A DNA stretch of 64,000 nt, from contig NZ_PNFB01000002.1 of the NCBI RefSeq assembly GCF_003347015.1, positions 124,001 through 188,000 of the forward strand. Direction: 5' to 3'. A model generated the notes under the pieces. The model saw only the letters and a program-made list of their open reading frames with translations, was not told the origin of the DNA and did not search any database. Shown here in pieces: positions 34,162-43,442 of this stretch (position 1 is its first letter; every line of letters starts with the position of its first letter). The translations under genes were made by a program, and so were the position numbers. Source of the DNA: Brachybacterium sp. YJGR34. GTDB lineage: Bacteria > Actinomycetota > Actinomycetes > Actinomycetales > Dermabacteraceae.

Positions 34162-35325
34162 GTGAGTGTCTTCCGTTCCACGATCCCTGACGTCGCGGCC
34201 GAGGAGCCGATGATCCAGCTCCTCGCTCCCGACGGCACCCGTACCCCGCACCCCGAGCTCGACGCCGTGCTCGAGGACGCGGGCCTGGCCACCCCCGAGC
34301 GTCTGCGCGGCTACTACCGCGACATGGTCATGATCCGCGCCGCGGACCTCGAGGCCACCAGCCTGCAGCGCCAGGGGCAGCTGGGGCTGTGGGCCAGCGC
34401 GCTGGGCCAGGAGGCCGCGCAGATCGGCGCCGGCCACGCCGCGCGGGAGCAGGACTACCTGGTCCCCACCTATCGCGAGCACGGCGTGGCCTGGGCGCGC
34501 GGCATCGAGCCGTGGCGCCTGCTGGAGCTGTTCCGCGGCATCAGCCACGGCGGCTGGGACCCCAACGCCCTGCGCACCCACCCCTACATGATCGTGCTCG
34601 GCTCCCAGGCCCCCCACGCGGTCGGCTACGCGATGGGGCTGCAGCGCGACGGCGTGGTGGGCACCGGCGATCCCGGCACCGACACCTCCGTGCTCGCCCT
34701 GTTCGGCGACGGCGCCTCGAGCGAGGGCGAGGTCGCGGAGTCCTTCACCTTCGCCGCCTCCTTCCAGGCCCCGGTGGTCTTCTACACCCAGAACAACCAG
34801 TGGGCGATCTCGGTGCCCACGCAGGTGCAGTCGCGGGTCCCGCTCGCCCAGCGCTCCCGCGGCTGGGGCATCCCCTCGGTGCGGGTCGACGGCAACGACG
34901 TGCTCGCCGTGCTCGGGGCGGTCCGCACCGCCCTGGACGCCGCCCGCGCCGGCGAGGGCCCGGTGTTCATCGAGGCGCTCACGTACCGCATGGCCGCGCA
35001 CACCACCAGCGACGACGCCTCCCGCTACCGGCCCGCCGCCGAGGAGGAGGAGTGGGCCGCGAAGGATCCGATCCTGCGCCTGCGCCTCCACCTCGAGGCC
35101 CTCGGCGAGATCGACGAGGGCTTCGTGACCCGCTGCGACGAGGAGGCCCACGACCTCGCCATGCAGCTCCACCACCACATCCACGGCATGGAGGACCCCG
35201 ACCCGGTCCACATGTTCGACCACGCCTATGCCGAGCCCCACCCGATCGTCGAGGCGGATCGCGCCGACTACCTCGACTACATCGCGCAGTTCGAGGACGA
35301 CGAGCAGACGGGAGAGCGCGCATGA
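34162..35325 (+). CDS. 2-oxoacid dehydrogenase E1 component, alpha subunit (pyruvate or branched-chain)
   Basis: A 387-residue thiamine-diphosphate enzyme subunit. The TPP motif runs from FGDGASSEGEVAESF (about residue 180) to QNNQWAISVPT; the activation-loop region YRMAAHTTSDDASRYR is typical of E1-alpha. Starts at GTG 34162; an ATG at 34210 with GAGGAG close by is an alternative. It overlaps the beta-subunit gene by four bases (ATGA) and E2 follows, forming the E1a-E1b-E2 core that decarboxylates a 2-oxoacid and loads an acyl group on lipoyl-E2. I cannot tell pyruvate from branched-chain substrates. Confidence 0.92.
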   Translation: MSVFRSTIPDVAAEEPMIQLLAPDGTRTPHPELDAVLEDAGLATPERLRGYYRDMVMIRAADLEATSLQRQGQLGLWASALGQEAAQIGAGHAAREQDYLVPTYREHGVAWARGIEPWRLLELFRGISHGGWDPNALRTHPYMIVLGSQAPHAVGYAMGLQRDGVVGTGDPGTDTSVLALFGDGASSEGEVAESFTFAASFQAPVVFYTQNNQWAISVPTQVQSRVPLAQRSRGWGIPSVRVDGNDVLAVLGAVRTALDAARAGEGPVFIEALTYRMAAHTTSDDASRYRPAAEEEEWAAKDPILRLRLHLEALGEIDEGFVTRCDEEAHDLAMQLHHHIHGMEDPDPVHMFDHAYAEPHPIVEADRADYLDYIAQFEDDEQTGERA

Positions 35326-36314
35326 GCTCCACCACCTCCTCCAGCCTCCCGATCGCCAAGGCCATCACCGCCGCCCTGCGCGACGCCATGCACGCCGACG
35401 ACAAGGTGCTGCTGATGGGCGAGGACATCGGCCCGCTGGGCGGCGTCTTCCGCGTCACCGACGGGCTGCACGCCGAGTTCGGCTCCCAGCGGGTGGTGGA
35501 CACCCCGCTCGCGGAGGCCGGGATCGTCGGCACCGCGGTGGGCCTCTCCCTGCGCGGCTACCGCCCCGTGGTCGAGATCCAGTTCGACGGCTTCGTGTAC
35601 CCCGCCTACAACCAGATCACCACCCAGGTCGCGAAGATGCACAACCGCACCAGCGGCCTGGTCACGGTGCCGATGGTGATCCGCATCCCGCACGGCGGAG
35701 GGATCGGGGCGGTCGAGCACCACTCGGAGAGCCCCGAGGCGCTGTTCGCCCACACCGCCGGGCTGCGGATCCTGGCCCCCGCGACCGCCCAGGACGCGTA
35801 CTGGATGACCCGGCAGGCCATCGAGTGCGAGGACCCGGTGATCATGCTCGAGCCCAAGCGCCGCTACTGGGTCAAGGGCGACGTCGACCCCGATCATCGC
35901 CCCGAGCTCTCGGCCTGGCAGGCCGCCGTGGTGCGACCGGGCCTGGATGCGACGCTGCTGGCCTGGGGGCCGAGCATGCCGCTCGCGCTCGAGAGCGCGG
36001 AGGCGGCCGCGGCCGACGGCATCGACCTCGAGGTCATCGACGCCCGCTCCCTGGCGCCGGTGGACTATCCGACCATCGTGGAGTCCGTCCGCCGCACCGG
36101 GCGCCTGCTCATCGTCCACGAGGCCCCCGTGCTGGGCGGCCTCGGCGGCGAGATCGCGGCCCGCGTCACCGAGCAGTGCTTCTACCACCTCGAGGCGCCC
36201 GTGCTGCGCGTGGGCGGCTACCACCTGCCGTACCCGCCGGCGCGCATGGAGCACGCCTATCTCCCCGACCTCGACCGGGTGCTCGACGGCGTGGACCGTC
36301 TGCTCGAGCACTGA
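35322..36314 (+). CDS. 2-oxoacid dehydrogenase E1 component, beta subunit
   Basis: A 330-residue transketolase-like subunit. GEDIGPLGGVFRVTDGL, DTPLAEAGIVGTAVGLSLRG and EIQFDGFVYPAYNQI are strongly conserved E1-beta segments; PHGGGIGAVEHHSESPEA carries the active-site histidines, and VIDARSLAPVDYPTI is in the C-terminal domain. Its ATG lies within the stop of the alpha gene. The E2 gene follows after 32 bases. Confidence 0.94.
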   Translation: MSSTTSSSLPIAKAITAALRDAMHADDKVLLMGEDIGPLGGVFRVTDGLHAEFGSQRVVDTPLAEAGIVGTAVGLSLRGYRPVVEIQFDGFVYPAYNQITTQVAKMHNRTSGLVTVPMVIRIPHGGGIGAVEHHSESPEALFAHTAGLRILAPATAQDAYWMTRQAIECEDPVIMLEPKRRYWVKGDVDPDHRPELSAWQAAVVRPGLDATLLAWGPSMPLALESAEAAAADGIDLEVIDARSLAPVDYPTIVESVRRTGRLLIVHEAPVLGGLGGEIAARVTEQCFYHLEAPVLRVGGYHLPYPPARMEHAYLPDLDRVLDGVDRLLEH

Positions 36315-36346
36315 CGGCCGCGCCTGAGCGTGAAAGGATCACGACC

Positions 36347-37780
36347 ATGAATGCCGCATCCCCCGAGGGCACCGACCCGATCGCGACGATCGCGCTGACC
36401 GATCCCGGCGAGGGCCTCACCGAGGCGGAGATCCTCGAGGTCAAGGTCGCCGTCGGCGACCGGGTCGAGATCAACGACCCGGTGGTCGAGGTGGAGACCG
36501 CCAAGAGCGCCGTCGAGCTGCCCAGCCATGTGGCCGGCACCGTCGTCGAGATCGTCGTGAGCGTCGGCGAGGAGGTGCCGGTCGGCGCCCCGCTGCTGCG
36601 CGTGGACACCTCCGGCGCTCCGGCCCCGGCATCGGCCGCCCCGGCGGAGGAGCCCGCCGCGCCGGCCGAGCAGCCCGCCGCAGAGCCCGCCCCGTCGGCC
36701 GCGGAGACCGCCGACGAGGAGCCGAAGAACCTCGTGGGCTACGGCGCCGCGACCGCGCCGCAGCGCCGCCGCCGTCGGCGCAGCGCGCAGGGTCAGGACG
36801 GTCAGGGGCAGGTGCCGATCGACCGCATCCTCGCCAAGCCGCCGGTGCGCAAGCTCGCCCGGGACCTCGGTGTCGCCCTGCACGACGTGCTCGCCACCGG
36901 CCCCGAGGGCACGGTGACCCGCGAGGACGTGCTGGCCGCGCAGCAGCGCGCCATGTCCGGCGAGCCCGCCGCCCCCGACCACGAGTACTTCCCCGAGGAG
37001 TCGCCGCAGGCCCCGGAGGGCCTGGGCGGCGCGATGAAGTCCACCCGGCACCAGCCCTTCGCCGGGGTCACCAGCGACGAGCGCACCACGCGGGTGCCGA
37101 TCCGCTCGGTGCGCCGGCGCACCGCCGAGGCGATGGTCGCCTCCGCCTTCACCGCGCCGCACGTGACCGTCTTCAACGAGATCGACATGACCCGCGCGCT
37201 CGAGATCGTCACGCATCTGCGCTCCTCGCGGGAGTGGGCCGACGTCAAGGTCAGCCCCCTGGCCGTGATCGCGAAGGCGCTGCTGGTGGCGATCCGCCGC
37301 AATCCGGAGGTCAACGCCTCCTGGGACGAGGCCGCGCAGGAGATCGTCTACAAGCACTACGTCAACCTCGGCATCGCCGCGGCGACCCCGCGCGGGCTCA
37401 TCGTGCCCAATCTCAAGGATGCGCACCTGATGACGCTGCGCGAGCTCGCCGAGGGGATCTCCGAGCTGGCGAGGACTGCCCGCGCGGGCCGCACCACGCT
37501 GCGTGACACCCGCGACGGCACCATCACGGTGACCAACTACGGCGTCTTCGACATCGACTCCGGCACCCCGATCCTCAACCCGGGGGAGTCCGCGATCCTG
37601 GGCGTCGGCGCCATCAAGGAGAAGCCCTGGGTGGTCGACGGCCAGGTGGTCCCGCGCCAGGTCGCGACCCTCTCGCTGAGCTTCGACCACCGCCTGATCG
37701 ACGGCGCGCTCGGCGCGGAGCTGCTGCGCGACGTCTCCGCGGTGCTCGAGGACCCGGCACTGGGGCTGGTCTGGGGCTGA
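36347..37780 (+). CDS. 2-oxoacid dehydrogenase E2 component (dihydrolipoyl acyltransferase)
   Basis: A 477-residue E2. A single lipoyl domain has its lipoylation site Lys53 in VETAKSAVELP; an Ala/Pro/Glu linker leads to the E1/E3-binding domain (AKPPVRKLARDLGVALHDVL, about residue 164) and then the catalytic domain ending in SFDHRLIDGALG with the catalytic His and Asp. A run of six arginines (QRRRRRRSA) in the linker is unusual. Ribosome site GAAAGGA. No E3 (lpd) gene is in the window, so it must be shared from elsewhere. Confidence 0.93.
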   Translation: MNAASPEGTDPIATIALTDPGEGLTEAEILEVKVAVGDRVEINDPVVEVETAKSAVELPSHVAGTVVEIVVSVGEEVPVGAPLLRVDTSGAPAPASAAPAEEPAAPAEQPAAEPAPSAAETADEEPKNLVGYGAATAPQRRRRRRSAQGQDGQGQVPIDRILAKPPVRKLARDLGVALHDVLATGPEGTVTREDVLAAQQRAMSGEPAAPDHEYFPEESPQAPEGLGGAMKSTRHQPFAGVTSDERTTRVPIRSVRRRTAEAMVASAFTAPHVTVFNEIDMTRALEIVTHLRSSREWADVKVSPLAVIAKALLVAIRRNPEVNASWDEAAQEIVYKHYVNLGIAAATPRGLIVPNLKDAHLMTLRELAEGISELARTARAGRTTLRDTRDGTITVTNYGVFDIDSGTPILNPGESAILGVGAIKEKPWVVDGQVVPRQVATLSLSFDHRLIDGALGAELLRDVSAVLEDPALGLVWG

Positions 37781-37781
37781 G

Positions 37782-37810
37782 GGGTCAGCCGGGCCCGCAG
37801 GGGCTGACCC
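37782..37810 (+). terminator. terminator of the E1-E2 operon
   Basis: GGGTCAGCC (37782-37790) pairs with GGCTGACCC (37802-37810), starting just after the E2 stop codon. Confidence 0.55.
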
Positions 37811-37889
37811 GCAGGGCGCGCGCGGCACCGCGAGTGTGGCCTTTCGCCCCCGCTGTGCGTGCTCGCAGACTGGCGGAGCGACGCGTCGG

Positions 37890-37895
37890 TACGCT
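37890..37895 (+). promoter_or_regulatory. -10 box for leaderless crcB operon
   Basis: TACGCT ends six bases before GTG 37902; no ribosome site is present. Confidence 0.5.
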
Positions 37896-37901
37896 GTGGC
37901 G

Positions 37902-38495
37902 GTGACCTCGAGCCCCGATCCCGCGCCGCGCAGCCCGCGCCGTGACGACCCGCGGATGCAGACGGTCGAGATGGCCGCGCTGCAGTTCGAGGACGTCGCG
38001 GCCTCCGACCTGTTCGGCTCGGGCCCCGTCCGCCCCGTCCTCTCCCCGGCGAGGACCGCCCTGCTGGTCGGGGTCGGCGGCATGCTCGGCGCCATGCTGC
38101 GCTTCGGCCTCGCGACCCTCGTCCCGGCCGTCACCACCCCCACCCTGGTCGAGGTGCCCTGGGCGACGCTCACCGTCAACGCGCTGGGCTGTCTGGGTCT
38201 CGGCGCCCTGACGGGGGTGCTCGAGGTCCGGCCCGGCCGGCCCTGGATGCCTCCGCTGCTGGGGGTGGGTCTGTGCGGGGGCTTCACCACGATGTCCAGC
38301 GTGGTCCTCGAGGGCTCCGCGATGATCGGCGCGGACTTCCCGATCATCGCCCTGTCCTACGCGGTGCTGACCATCGTGCTGTGCCTGGTCGCCGTGGTGG
38401 TGGGGATGCTCGGCGCGCGCGGCATCGCCCGCCGGATGTCGGCGCGGCGCGACGACGGGTCCCGCAACATGCCGGCGGCGGGAGGAGACTCATGA
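37902..38495 (+). CDS. crcB: fluoride channel subunit CrcB/Fluc, first copy
   Basis: A 197-residue protein with a soluble head of about 50 residues followed by the four-helix Fluc domain: GGMLGAMLRFGLATL, NALGCLGLGALTGVL (conserved pore asparagine) and GLCGGFTTMSSVVLE (the GGxTT track). Fluc channels export fluoride as dual-topology dimers; Actinobacteria and Firmicutes often have two genes giving a heterodimer. Start GTG 37902 is supported by the adjacent -10 box. It overlaps the second copy by four bases. Confidence 0.88.
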   Translation: MTSSPDPAPRSPRRDDPRMQTVEMAALQFEDVAASDLFGSGPVRPVLSPARTALLVGVGGMLGAMLRFGLATLVPAVTTPTLVEVPWATLTVNALGCLGLGALTGVLEVRPGRPWMPPLLGVGLCGGFTTMSSVVLEGSAMIGADFPIIALSYAVLTIVLCLVAVVVGMLGARGIARRMSARRDDGSRNMPAAGGDS

Positions 38496-38902
38496 GCGCC
38501 GGGGGGTTCGTGCTCGCCATCGTCCTGGTCGGGATCGGCGGAGGGCTCGGCTCCGTCGCCCGCTGGGCGCTGCGGGAGGCCGGGGTGCGCCGCGCGGCGG
38601 GACGTCCGGGCGGAGCCGACGGGCGGGCACGGCACTGGATGACCTTCGTCGCCAACATCCTGGCCTGCTTCGTGCTGGGAGCGGTGGTGGGCCGGCTGGG
38701 CTCCGCGACCGGGACCGGGGAGCTGCTGTACCTGACGCTCGCCGCCGGCTTCTGCGGCGGTCTGTCCACGCTCTCGACCGCCGCGCTGGACGTGGTGGAC
38801 ATGGTCCGCGGCGGCTCCTACGCCATCTCGCTCGCCTACCTGCTGCTGAGCATCGGGGTGGGGATGGCCTCGCTCTGGATGGGACTGGTGATCGTCACGT
38901 GA
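38492..38902 (+). CDS. crcB: fluoride channel subunit CrcB/Fluc, second copy
   Basis: A 136-residue four-helix Fluc protein: GIGGGLGSVARWALRE, FVANILACFVLGAVVG with the pore asparagine, and GFCGGLSTLSTAALDVVD. Its ATG is inside the stop of the first copy, so both chains should be made together as the two halves of a heterodimeric channel. A GGAGGAG ribosome site lies just upstream. The next gene again overlaps its stop (GTGA). Confidence 0.9.
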   Translation: MSAGGFVLAIVLVGIGGGLGSVARWALREAGVRRAAGRPGGADGRARHWMTFVANILACFVLGAVVGRLGSATGTGELLYLTLAAGFCGGLSTLSTAALDVVDMVRGGSYAISLAYLLLSIGVGMASLWMGLVIVT

Positions 38903-40713
38903 GCGCCCCGACCCGCCCCCGGGTGCGCCCCGTTCTCGTCCTGGCGCTGCTCGCCGCGCTCGCCGCGCTCGCGATGGTGGCCGTCCTGGCAGCCCATGTC
39001 GCCGGCGGCGACAACGCCGTGCTGCTCGACGCCGGGCCGCTCGCCCGCCGCGGCGCTCCCGTGGCCGCGCTGGTGGCGGACCTCGGGGCCGCGCTCGCCC
39101 TGGGCGGCGCGGTGGTCGCCGGCTGGCTGCTGCACGACGAGCGGGACCGGACCCGGGTGCTGACCGCGGTGGGGGTGGCCGCCGGCGTCACCACCGTCGC
39201 GCGCGGACTCTCGCTGGCCTTCTCCTACGCGCTCGCGACCGGGCAGGCCGTCGCCTCACCGCGCTTCGGCTCCGATCTCAGCGTCTTCTTCGCCACCGAC
39301 CTCGGCATCTGGCTCCTGACGGGCCTGCTGATCGCCGCGGCGATGACCACCGTCGCGGTGCTCGGGACCTCGGTGGGCATCGCCCGGAGCGTCGCGGTGC
39401 TCGCCTCCCTGGTGGCCTTCGCGAGCGCGATGACCGGGCACGCCGCGGGGGACGAGACCCATGAGGTGGGCACCTCCACGATGCTCGTGCACCTGCTCGC
39501 GGTGGGGGTGTGGCTGGGCGGCCTGGCGGTCCTGCAGCTGCTCCCCGCGCGCAGCCGGGACGATGCCCGCGTGGTGCGCGGCTACTCGCATCTGGCGCTC
39601 GTGTGCTGGGTGGCCCTGGCGCTCAGCGGGATCTGGGCCCTCGCCGTCCGGATGAACGGCCCGGCCGATCTCCTCACCAGCGCCTACGTGCAGATCGGTC
39701 TGGCCAAGGCGCTGCTGCTGATCCTGCTGGCGGTGCTGGGAGCGCTGCAGCGGCGACAGGTCGCCACCGGCTTCGGGCAGGACGCGGACGGCCGGCGCGC
39801 CCTGGCCACCTACCGGCGCCTGGCGATCCTCGAGCTCGCGCTGATGGGACTCGCGGTCGCCCTGGCCGCCGCCATGAGCTCCTCCCCGCCGCCGGCGGAC
39901 GCCGGGACCCCGCCCGCGGGCGCCGCCGGGCTGCTCACCGGCTACCCGCTGCCGCCGGCGCCGGATCTCACCACGCTGGTCACCGCCTGGCGTCCGGCGC
40001 CCTTCGCGATGGCCCTGGCCTGCGTGCTGGTGCTGGTGTGGTGGCGTCCGAGCGCCCCGCGGCGCTCCCGCGGCGCGAGCGGCGCCCTGGTGGCCGCCAC
40101 GGTCCTCCTGATCTGGCTGACCAGCGGCCCCCTGAACGTCTACGGCAAGGTGCTCGTCTCCGCGCACGTGCTGCAGCACGTGCTGCTGCTGGTCCCCACC
40201 GGAGTGCTGCTCGGAGCCGTCGCCGCGGTGCCCTCCGGGCTGCGGGCGGTGCTGCGGGGCCGCTGGTGGCTCGCGGCCCTCGTGGCCGCGGCCGGCCCGC
40301 TGGTGATGGTCGGCGCCTACGCGGGGCCCTTCCTGCGTCTCGCCCTGGAGGGCCATGCCGCGCACCTCGCCCTGCAGATGCTGGCACTGGCCGCCGGGGC
40401 GCTCACCGCGCTCGCGGTGCGAGCGGCGGATCCCGAGCTGTCCCTCGGCCGGCGTCTGACGGTCCTCGCCGCCCCGCTGCTGGTGGGGATCGGCGCCGGG
40501 ACCGTGCTGCTGCTGAGCGACACCCTGCTGGCGGCCAGCTGGTTCGGGGCCACCGGGCGCACCTGGTGGGCCGATGCCCTCGCCGACCAGCATCGGGCCG
40601 GCGCGGCCGTGCTGGTGGTGGTGGCGCTCACCGCGGTGAGCCTGCTCGGGGCCGGCTTCGTCGCCCGGCGCCGTGGTGCGCGCGGCGGGACGGGTCCGGC
40701 CCGCCGCCGCTGA
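38899..40713 (+). CDS. CopD - cytochrome oxidase assembly (CtaG/caa3) fusion membrane protein
   Basis: A 604-residue membrane protein of about 15-16 helices. The N-terminal half matches the CopD copper-resistance domain (AMTGHAAG, MLVHLLAVGVWLGGLAVLQLL with its histidine), and the C-terminal half matches the caa3-type oxidase assembly factor (WLTSGPLNVYGKVLVSAHVL then QHVLLLVPTGVLL). This fusion is known in Actinobacteria and is thought to move copper for oxidase assembly. Start GTG 38899 overlaps the crcB stop. Its place behind the fluoride channels probably reflects gene packing more than function. Confidence 0.85.
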   Translation: MSAPTRPRVRPVLVLALLAALAALAMVAVLAAHVAGGDNAVLLDAGPLARRGAPVAALVADLGAALALGGAVVAGWLLHDERDRTRVLTAVGVAAGVTTVARGLSLAFSYALATGQAVASPRFGSDLSVFFATDLGIWLLTGLLIAAAMTTVAVLGTSVGIARSVAVLASLVAFASAMTGHAAGDETHEVGTSTMLVHLLAVGVWLGGLAVLQLLPARSRDDARVVRGYSHLALVCWVALALSGIWALAVRMNGPADLLTSAYVQIGLAKALLLILLAVLGALQRRQVATGFGQDADGRRALATYRRLAILELALMGLAVALAAAMSSSPPPADAGTPPAGAAGLLTGYPLPPAPDLTTLVTAWRPAPFAMALACVLVLVWWRPSAPRRSRGASGALVAATVLLIWLTSGPLNVYGKVLVSAHVLQHVLLLVPTGVLLGAVAAVPSGLRAVLRGRWWLAALVAAAGPLVMVGAYAGPFLRLALEGHAAHLALQMLALAAGALTALAVRAADPELSLGRRLTVLAAPLLVGIGAGTVLLLSDTLLAASWFGATGRTWWADALADQHRAGAAVLVVVALTAVSLLGAGFVARRRGARGGTGPARRR

Positions 40714-40719
40714 CCCGGC

Positions 40720-42168
40720 TCAGGCGGCGTCGTCGAAGAGCGCGCGCACCGCGCGCAGCCGGGCCAGCTGGGTGCCGCGGTCCACGGCGGGCACCAGACC
40801 CTCGCCCGCGCCGGCCGCCGGTGCGATCGCCCGCCCGGCGGACGGGCGCGCGCCCAGCGCATCGCTCAGCCGTCCCCGCAGCCCGCCGCGGGAGGAGCCC
40901 GCCGGGGTCGGGACCGCGGACTCGGAGCCGGCGCGCAGCCGTCGGAACTCCTCGAGCGCCGCGGACGACGGCGCCCCGGCGCTCTGCTCCCGCGTGGCCG
41001 CGAGCAGGTACGCGGCGATGTCCGCCTGCTGGACCAGCAGCGGCAGCGCGCCGCCGGAGACCCGCTGCTGGCCGAGGATCACCAGGTCGTCCCGGCCCCG
41101 GGCGAAGGCGCCCAGGAACAGATCGAGATCCCCGGCGGCGGTGCGCGGGACGACGTCCTGCGGGAGGTGGTCCGCCCCGGACTCGTACCCGGTGGCGAAC
41201 ACGATGAGATCGGGGACGTAGCGCAGGTGCCCGGCGTGGTGCCCGGTGCCGAGGTGGGTGATGCCGCCGTCGGGGCCCACCCCGGTGACCTCGCCGGCCG
41301 GGGTGATGCGACCCTCCCGCACCCGGTCCAGGACGTCGTCGGAGACGATCACGGAGTCCTCGAGCAGCCCGGCGGCGGGGCGCGGGAGCCCCGCGTCCTG
41401 GGGGCGGCCGACGGCGCGGGCCACGACGGTCTCGGCGATCCGCGCGTTCAGGCCGCCCAGGGCCGAGGGCTCGCGGGAGGCGGCCACGTCCCCGGGGACC
41501 CCGGCGATGCGGCGCGGCACCACCCAGTGACCCGTCCGCATCGACCAGCGCACCTCGAGGGCGCGCCGGGCGGCGTCGACCGAGATGTCCGCGGCGGACT
41601 GCCCGGAGCCGACCACCAGCACCCGCTGCCCCTCGAGCCCGTCGGGCCCGGTCCAGTCCTTGGCGTGGAGGACCCGCACGGAGGAGGGGAGCTCGGCCGC
41701 CCAGTCAGGACGGTGCGGACGCTCGGAGATGCCGTGCGCGGAGATCACCGCGCGGTAGACGGCGATGTGCCCGGAGCTGAACTCGACCTGCCAGACGCCC
41801 TCCTCGAAGGGGCGCGCGGAGCGGACCGCGAGGCGGGGTCGGAAGTGGTCGGTGAGGCCGTGGTGGGCGGCGTAGGCCCGGAGGTACTTCGCCATCTGCC
41901 CGGGGGAGAGGTACTCGGGGAAGGAGACCGGCTGCAGCATGTCCTCGAACTGCGTGAACTCGCGCGAGGAGACCATGTCCATCGCGGGCCACACCGGGGT
42001 GTCCTCGCGCTCCGGGTCCCAGATCCCGCCCACGTGCCGGGCGCGGTCCACCATGTCGAAGGGGACCTCGAGCGCCTTCAGGGCCGCGGCGGCCGCGAGA
42101 CCAGCCGGTCCGGCGCCGATGATCAGCACCTTCTCGCGGGTGGGGATCTGGACGTGAGGGTCGGTCAT
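40720..42168 (-). CDS. FMO-like flavin-dependent NAD(P)H oxidoreductase
   Basis: A 482-residue flavoprotein. FAD-binding VLIIGAGPAGLAAAAALKAL begins at about residue 14; the second nucleotide-binding motif VLVVGSGQSAADISVD is at about residue 185; HVGGIWDPERE and LIVFATGYESG match the flavin monooxygenase/Trk-like group. The usual FMO FxGxxxHS/T motif is only loosely matched by VLHAKDWTG. Substrate unknown. It lies 84 bases downstream of the amino-sugar kinase gene and is convergent with the CopD-CtaG gene. Confidence 0.82.
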   Translation of the reverse strand: MTDPHVQIPTREKVLIIGAGPAGLAAAAALKALEVPFDMVDRARHVGGIWDPEREDTPVWPAMDMVSSREFTQFEDMLQPVSFPEYLSPGQMAKYLRAYAAHHGLTDHFRPRLAVRSARPFEEGVWQVEFSSGHIAVYRAVISAHGISERPHRPDWAAELPSSVRVLHAKDWTGPDGLEGQRVLVVGSGQSAADISVDAARRALEVRWSMRTGHWVVPRRIAGVPGDVAASREPSALGGLNARIAETVVARAVGRPQDAGLPRPAAGLLEDSVIVSDDVLDRVREGRITPAGEVTGVGPDGGITHLGTGHHAGHLRYVPDLIVFATGYESGADHLPQDVVPRTAAGDLDLFLGAFARGRDDLVILGQQRVSGGALPLLVQQADIAAYLLAATREQSAGAPSSAALEEFRRLRAGSESAVPTPAGSSRGGLRGRLSDALGARPSAGRAIAPAAGAGEGLVPAVDRGTQLARLRAVRALFDDAA

Positions 42169-42252
42169 CGAGGAGGGCCTTCCGAGTGGGGCGGCGCGAT
42201 GCCCGGGACGGCCCCGGACACCCTGCTCAGCGGCGGGCGGACGGTGGCCATC

Positions 42253-43293
42253 CTAGTCGGCGACCCGGCCGCGGGTCGCCAGCTCGCGGGCCAGCAGCAT
42301 CGCCCCGGGCAGACCGCCCTCGACGGTGCGGACCGAGCGGTCCTCGGCCCGCAGCCCCGCGACCACCTCGTCGTGCAGGGGACCGGGGGAGGCGAGCACG
42401 GAGCCGGCCAGCACCACCGGCAGTCCCGCGTCCGGATCCAGGGCGCGGGCGGAGTCGAGGACGTGCTCGACGACGGTGGTGAGGATCTCCCGGGCGACGG
42501 GGTCCTCGGCGGCGCGGCCGGGCAGGCGCGAGAAGCGCCCCAGGGCGGCCGGCGCCCCGGCGGGCAGGTGCTCGTCGAGAGCGCGGATGAGGTCCTGGCG
42601 CAGATCGCCGGTGGGGGAGGGCGGGCGCAGTCCCTCGCGCAGATCGAGATCGAGCAGCTCGCCCACCGCCTCCGTCAGCTGGGTGCGCGGGCCGCGGCCG
42701 TCGATGTCCGCGGCGACCGCCTCGAGCGTCCGCCGGCCCAGCCACACGGCGGAGCCGATGTCACCCAGCAGCCAGCCCATCCCGTCGCGGCGCGCGATCG
42801 GTTCGCGGTCGTGGAAGCGCACCGCGACCGCGCCGGTGCCCGCGAGCAGCAGCAGGGCGTCATCGCCCACCCCGCCGGCGAGGAAGGCCGTGCGCAGGTC
42901 GTCGGTGACCAGGACGCGGGCGGGGTCGATGCCCAGGCGGGCCAGGTGCTCGGCGACGGCCCGCCGGATCTCGGCGGCCCGGGCGGGGCCGGCGCCGGAG
43001 ACGCCCAGGGCAACGGCGTGGATCGGGGCGTCGACCTCGCGACCCTGCGCCCGCCGACCGCGGAAACGCACCTCGCGCACCGTCTCGACGAGGGTCTCCA
43101 GGGCGTCCGGGCCGGAGGAGCGGAGGTTCGCCCCCGGCCCCTCCGCCTCGGCGATCACGGGGCCGTCGAGCGGGGCGAGGGCCAGCCGGGAGCGGGTCGC
43201 CCCGATGTCCCCCGCGAGCACGAGCGCCTCGGCGCCGTCGCGGCCGTCGGCGCCTGCGGACCCGCCGCCGGCAGCAGGCATCGATGTGCCCAT
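42253..43293 (-). CDS. BadF/BadG-type kinase, probably N-acetylglucosamine/N-acetylmuramic acid kinase
   Basis: A 346-residue ASKHA-fold kinase. LVLAGDIGATRSRLALAPLD is the phosphate-1 loop, VTDDLRTAFLAGG and LLLAGTGAVAVRFHD are the adenosine/phosphate-2 signatures of the BadF/GlcNAc-kinase family, and VLAGSVLASPGPLHDEVVAG is near the end. Start ATG 43293 has GAGGGGG six bases upstream; ATG 43299 is against it. It is divergent from murQ, so phosphorylation of a recycled amino sugar is the natural role. GlcNAc versus MurNAc cannot be separated by eye. Confidence 0.82.
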   Translation of the reverse strand: MGTSMPAAGGGSAGADGRDGAEALVLAGDIGATRSRLALAPLDGPVIAEAEGPGANLRSSGPDALETLVETVREVRFRGRRAQGREVDAPIHAVALGVSGAGPARAAEIRRAVAEHLARLGIDPARVLVTDDLRTAFLAGGVGDDALLLLAGTGAVAVRFHDREPIARRDGMGWLLGDIGSAVWLGRRTLEAVAADIDGRGPRTQLTEAVGELLDLDLREGLRPPSPTGDLRQDLIRALDEHLPAGAPAALGRFSRLPGRAAEDPVAREILTTVVEHVLDSARALDPDAGLPVVLAGSVLASPGPLHDEVVAGLRAEDRSVRTVEGGLPGAMLLARELATRGRVAD

Positions 43294-43442
43294 GACCATC
43301 CCCCTCGAGTGAGCAGGGCTCCATCGTAGGAGGTGCGCACGGCGCAGGAGGTGCGATCATGGGAGCTGCGATCGTCGCCGGCGCCTGCGCCGGGACGCGG
43401 GCCCGCGGAGCGCCGGGCCCCCGGGCCGTCGAAGGAGCCGCC

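Noticed and set aside
37781-37901. Fluoride riboswitch before crcB
   Set aside because: The spacer holds the E2 terminator and a -10 box directly before the GTG; no room and no crcB-motif consensus.
38899-40713. Functional link of the CopD-CtaG fusion with fluoride export
   Set aside because: Only gene packing supports it; copper delivery to oxidase is the known role of the domains.
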